Shown: positions 13,445-16,223 of the stretch, piece by piece
Layout of the letters: the number at the start of each line of letters is the position of its first letter
How positions within the stretch are numbered: the stretch's first letter is position 1
Assembly (NCBI GenBank): GCA_947625455.1
Contig: CANQOJ010000032.1
Span: forward strand, 1 to 16,223
Direction: 5' to 3'
Source: an uncultured Clostridia bacterium
GTDB taxonomy: Bacteria; Bacillota; Clostridia; Oscillospirales; Ruminococcaceae
Length of the DNA: 16,223 nt
Position numbers and translations under genes: made by a program
The notes under the pieces: generated by a model
What the model saw: only the letters and a program-made list of their open reading frames with translations
What the model was told of the DNA's origin: nothing
Databases searched by the model: none

Positions 13445-13665
13445 AAAATGCGACATAACTGAATATTCTCTTGGATAAAACATACACTTTTAGTCGGTAA
13501 AAGTGTATGCTCTTTCCGTGTATGTTTTTAACAAGGGAAAAGTTGTGTCGCAGCAATCAAGAGCCGGCATTTTTACAGTGCGCGGTTCAACACTGCGCAT
13601 TTTTTGTTTTTGCGGGGATTGTGCGCGGTAATTACGACATACCGCAATATTAAGGAGGATTTTTA
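13445..13665 (+). promoter_or_regulatory. Structured 5' leader B of the BspA-like gene
   Basis: Homologous to leader A (1653-1872) with the same order of parts. Arms: AAAATGC (13445-13451) with GCATTTT (13568-13574); GCGACATAACT (13450-13460) with AGTTGTGTCGC (13541-13551); TTCTCTTG (13466-13473) with CAAGGGAA (13532-13539); AAAACATACAC (13477-13487) with GTGTATGTTTT (13518-13528). A competing perfect hairpin CATACACTTTT/AAAAGTGTATG (13481-13491, 13499-13509) uses the same bases. The block GCAGCAAT...GAGCCGGCATTTTTAC (13550-13576) is shared with leader A, as are the terminator position and the 24 nt at 13639-13662. Helix sequences differ between the leaders while pairing is kept, which argues for a functional RNA. 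Confidence 0.62.
13579..13610 (+). terminator. Intrinsic terminator inside leader B
   Basis: TGCGCGGT (13580-13587) pairs with ACTGCGCA (13592-13599), including a G-U pair, followed by TTTTTTGTTTT. It lies before the ribosome site. TGCGCGG (13622-13628) could instead pair with CTGCGCA (13593-13599) by seven pairs, two of them wobble or near-wobble. Confidence 0.65.
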
Positions 13666-16098
13666 ATGAAAGTCAGAAAACTAAGCGCAATTCTTTTGGC
13701 AGGCGCACTTATGACAACGCCTGTCATCACGTCAACAGCAATGGCGGAAAGTTCAGCAATCGAAAGTGCGGACAGCACACAGAGCATTGTTGACGAAAGC
13801 GGAAACGTTGTAGATCCGAGCGGGAATATTACTATAGAGGGAACAACCGTAACGGGACTTACTGAGCAGGGAAAAACAGCGAAGGAGATAGTTATTCCCG
13901 ATGGCGTAACGGGAATTTTTCCAGATGCTTTTATAGGCTGTAATGCTGAAGAAATAATCATACCTGATAGTATAAAGAGCATTGAAGATTCCGCCTTTGA
14001 ATATTCCAACATTAAAACTATAAATATCCCGGACAGTGTGATTTCCATTGGCGGTAGAGCATTTTATTACTGTGACAAGCTTGAAAGTATTAAAATCGGA
14101 AAAAATGTAACAGAAATTGGAAACGGTGCTTTCCTTAACTGTGAAAGGCTTAAACAAATAACAGTTCCAGACAGCGTGACAAAAATCGGTTATGAAGTTT
14201 TTTGCGGTTGTAATAATCTTGAAAGTGTAATAATAGGCAACGGCGTAACATCACTTGGCGTGAATGATACGGACGCTCGTGTAGGCGGAATTTTTGCAGG
14301 CTGTACAAATCTTAAGACTGTAACTATCGGCGATAGTGTGGAGAAATTTGAAACAGATATTGCTTTTACGGATTGTTCATCTCTTGAAAGTATAAATGTT
14401 TCTGAAAAGAATAATTATTTTAGTTCTTCCGATGGTATTCTTTTCAACAAAGATAAAACAGAACTCATTGAATACCCCGTAGCTAAAACTGAAACATCTT
14501 ATTTTATTCCCGACAGTGTTACAACAATAGACAAATGGGCTTTTGCATATAATAAAAATCTCAAAAGCGTTTATATTCCTAAAAATGTGACTGAATTTGG
14601 CTCTTCTGTTTTTGGAGAGAATGAAAATCTTACTAATGTTTATTACGAGGGAACACAGGAACAGCTCACTAAGGCTTTGGGTGACTATACTTTGAAAAAC
14701 GTTTTTGGGGGTGCTACAATACACTATAACTCCGCAGGTCAAGTTGACGAAAGCGGAAACCTTATTATTACAGGAACAACCTTAACGGGTATTACGGAAC
14801 AGGGAAAATCTGCCAAAGAATTAGTTGTTCCCGAAGGCGTAGTCAATATACAATATGGAGTTTTTAATGAAGCTGTAAACGTTGAAAAAATAACATTTCC
14901 GAGCACTCTGCACGGTTTTGTAACCGAATATCTGGCTTCTTATTACGAAAATTTCGGATTTAATGAAAAGCTTACAAGCATAGAAGTTGCCGAGGGCAAC
15001 AAAGACCTTTTTTCCGTGGACGGCGTATTATGCGGTGACTTTTATATAAATGACGAAGAAGTTGGCGTAGATGACGGAAACTCTTTGATTAAATATCCTA
15101 TGAACAAACAGGACAAGTCTTTTTCAGTTCCGGATAATGTTAAATATATTGATTTTCGCGCTTTTGCAGAATGTAAGAACCTTGAAAGCGTAACCATTTC
15201 CAACAGTGTAACCTATATCGGGGCTAACAGTTTTTATAACTGCACAGGTTTAAAAAGCATCGTCATTCCAAACGGTGTAACAGTTATTGGCGATTCCGCA
15301 TTTTCAGGCTGTGATAGCCTTGAAAGCATAGTTCTTCCTGACAGCTTGGAGATTCTTGATTATGGCGCTTTAGGAGGTTGTCTAAATCTTAAAGACGTAT
15401 ACTATGCAGGTACAGAGGAACATTTTAAGGAAATTGCATATGATGAAGATTTGAAATACCTACTTGGCGAAGCTACCGTACACTACAACTCCGCAGGTCC
15501 CGGAGCAACACCCGACACCCCAAGTTCTTCAACACCCGAAAGTTCGTCAACTCCCGAAAGCTCGTCAACACCTGAGAGTTCTTCAACCCCCGAAAGCAGT
15601 TCTTCAACCACAACCGAAAGCCAAACCTTAACCGACGCCACAACCAAAGTAGAAGTTTCAGTTCCTAAGTCGCTTGCCGACAGTACACTCAGCGGCGCAA
15701 CGCTTGCTGTTGAACAGGTTAAGAATACTGACGAAAACGACAAGACCGTTACATTTGACATCTCGTTCAAGAAAGACGGAAACACTGTTTCTCTTGACAA
15801 GAATACAACCGAAATAACCGTTGAAATTCCCGTTCCCGAAGCATTAAAGGACGAAGATAAATTATATGTATACTACGTTGATGACAACGGCAAGTACACA
15901 AATATGAACGCAACCGTTAAGGACGGAAACATTGAGTTTAAGACAACCCATTTCAGCAAATATCTTATTACAACCGATGGTTCACTTGACACTTCTGACA
16001 AGGAAAACGCCGACACAGGTTTCGGCGGTATCGCTATGACATTAGGAATTGTGGCGCTTGCAGGCGCGGCGGTTGTTGTTGCCAAGAAAAGGAAATAA
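13666..16098 (+). CDS. BspA-like leucine-rich-repeat surface protein, wall-anchored
   Basis: 810 residues, AAGGAGG 8 nt before ATG. Signal peptide 1-27 (MKVRKLSAILLAG, cut near AMA). About 40-355 and 358-610 are two homologous modules; each opens with a VDESGN...TG(L/I)TEQGK(T/S)AKE stretch, continues with LRR_5/BspA repeats (CxxLExIxIPDSVxxIGxxAFxxC pattern) and closes with GGATIHYNSAG or GEATVHYNSAG. About 612-650 is a TPESS-type Ser/Thr/Pro stalk. About 655-765 is a beta-rich domain (TKVEVSVPKSL to HFSKYLITT). The tail is N781-A-D-T-G, a 20-residue membrane segment and KKRK. BspA-type proteins mediate adhesion in some host-associated microbes; no ligand is implied here. It shares signal peptide, tail and leader with the gene at 1-1652. 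Confidence 0.9.
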   Translation: MKVRKLSAILLAGALMTTPVITSTAMAESSAIESADSTQSIVDESGNVVDPSGNITIEGTTVTGLTEQGKTAKEIVIPDGVTGIFPDAFIGCNAEEIIIPDSIKSIEDSAFEYSNIKTINIPDSVISIGGRAFYYCDKLESIKIGKNVTEIGNGAFLNCERLKQITVPDSVTKIGYEVFCGCNNLESVIIGNGVTSLGVNDTDARVGGIFAGCTNLKTVTIGDSVEKFETDIAFTDCSSLESINVSEKNNYFSSSDGILFNKDKTELIEYPVAKTETSYFIPDSVTTIDKWAFAYNKNLKSVYIPKNVTEFGSSVFGENENLTNVYYEGTQEQLTKALGDYTLKNVFGGATIHYNSAGQVDESGNLIITGTTLTGITEQGKSAKELVVPEGVVNIQYGVFNEAVNVEKITFPSTLHGFVTEYLASYYENFGFNEKLTSIEVAEGNKDLFSVDGVLCGDFYINDEEVGVDDGNSLIKYPMNKQDKSFSVPDNVKYIDFRAFAECKNLESVTISNSVTYIGANSFYNCTGLKSIVIPNGVTVIGDSAFSGCDSLESIVLPDSLEILDYGALGGCLNLKDVYYAGTEEHFKEIAYDEDLKYLLGEATVHYNSAGPGATPDTPSSSTPESSSTPESSSTPESSSTPESSSSTTTESQTLTDATTKVEVSVPKSLADSTLSGATLAVEQVKNTDENDKTVTFDISFKKDGNTVSLDKNTTEITVEIPVPEALKDEDKLYVYYVDDNGKYTNMNATVKDGNIEFKTTHFSKYLITTDGSLDTSDKENADTGFGGIAMTLGIVALAGAAVVVAKKRK

Positions 16099-16119
16099 AA
16101 CCCGCTTTTCCTAAAAAAA

Positions 16120-16155
16120 GAAACGCTCCCGTTAATTTGGGAGCGTTTCAGACTG
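16120..16155. terminator. Terminator after the BspA-like gene, probably bidirectional
   Basis: GAAACGCTCCC (16120-16130) and GGGAGCGTTTC (16139-16149) form a perfect 11-bp stem with an 8-nt loop. The T-run lies on the minus-strand side (AAAAAAA at 16113-16119), so the hairpin is best as a terminator for a gene reading in from the right and weaker for the BspA-like gene. Confidence 0.75.
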
Positions 16156-16170
16156 TATATAAAGCCCCAT

Positions 16171-16223
16171 CTACTTTGTCAGCGGCACTGCGGCAGGCAC
16201 AAAGCCTAGCCGCAGCACCGCTT
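16171..16223 (-). CDS. Possible 3' tip of a minus-strand gene entering from the right
   Basis: On the minus strand a frame from the window edge ends ...LGFVPAAVPLTK at TAG (16173-16171), 21 nt before a hairpin oriented to terminate that strand. Another frame ends at TGA nearer the hairpin (about 16150). Seventeen codons cannot identify a gene. Confidence 0.25.
   Translation of the reverse strand, partial: AVLRLGFVPAAVPLTK

Noticed and set aside
13445..13665. A known c-di-GMP, cobalamin, SAM, TPP or ydaO riboswitch in the two surface-protein leaders
   Set aside because: I could not match the characteristic conserved cores of those classes, so the leaders are left unassigned.

Overview
The window looks like a chromosomal piece of a spore-forming Clostridia bacterium, most likely a gut Oscillospiraceae/Ruminococcaceae-type organism. 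The grounds are strong AGGAGG ribosome sites, consensus sigma-A promoters with 16-17 bp spacers, a HrcA/CIRCE operator, a SpoIIQ-type sporulation peptidase, a BspA-type leucine-rich-repeat surface protein and a WG-repeat surface protein. The lineage is inferred from gene content; there is no rRNA or other marker here. No phage, IS or CRISPR is visible.

Layout. 1-1946: the 5' part of a secreted, wall-anchored protein (minus strand, running off the left edge), with its promoter and a ~200-nt structured leader. 1967-4029: htpG (minus), carrying a CIRCE operator but broken by one in-frame TAA. 4152-4693: a small helical protein and a possible overlapping micro-ORF (plus). 4704-5012: a composite of nested inverted repeats. 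5018-8246: a three-gene minus-strand operon (degenerate EAL-HDOD protein, FkbM-family methyltransferase, membrane-anchored protein). 8414-9200: spoIIQ-like M23 peptidase with a sigma-F-like promoter (plus). 9203-9456: a second copy of the repeat family. 9461-12979: thrS - sseB-like - polyprenyl glycosyltransferase operon (minus). 13029-13400: an apparently untranslated, independently transcribed and terminated RNA gene (plus). 13414-16098: promoter, second structured leader and a BspA-like surface protein (plus). 16099-16223: a terminator and possibly the 3' tip of a minus-strand gene.

How the parts relate. The two surface-protein genes at the ends of the window face outward. They share an almost identical signal-peptide start and the same NADTG-membrane-KKRK tail, although the bodies differ (WG-type versus leucine-rich repeats). 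They also share a homologous 5' leader whose helices are kept by compensating changes and which ends in an intrinsic terminator before the ribosome site. This paired leader is the best candidate here for an undescribed regulatory RNA. A second candidate is the thrS leader: I see no T-box in it, but it has a hairpin abutting the Shine-Dalgarno sequence whose loop reads like a tRNA-Thr(UGU) anticodon loop. A third is the 13064-13400 RNA, which I could not assign to a family. The repeat family at 4704-5012 and 9203-9456 lies at two convergent gene junctions and contains terminator-like hairpins.
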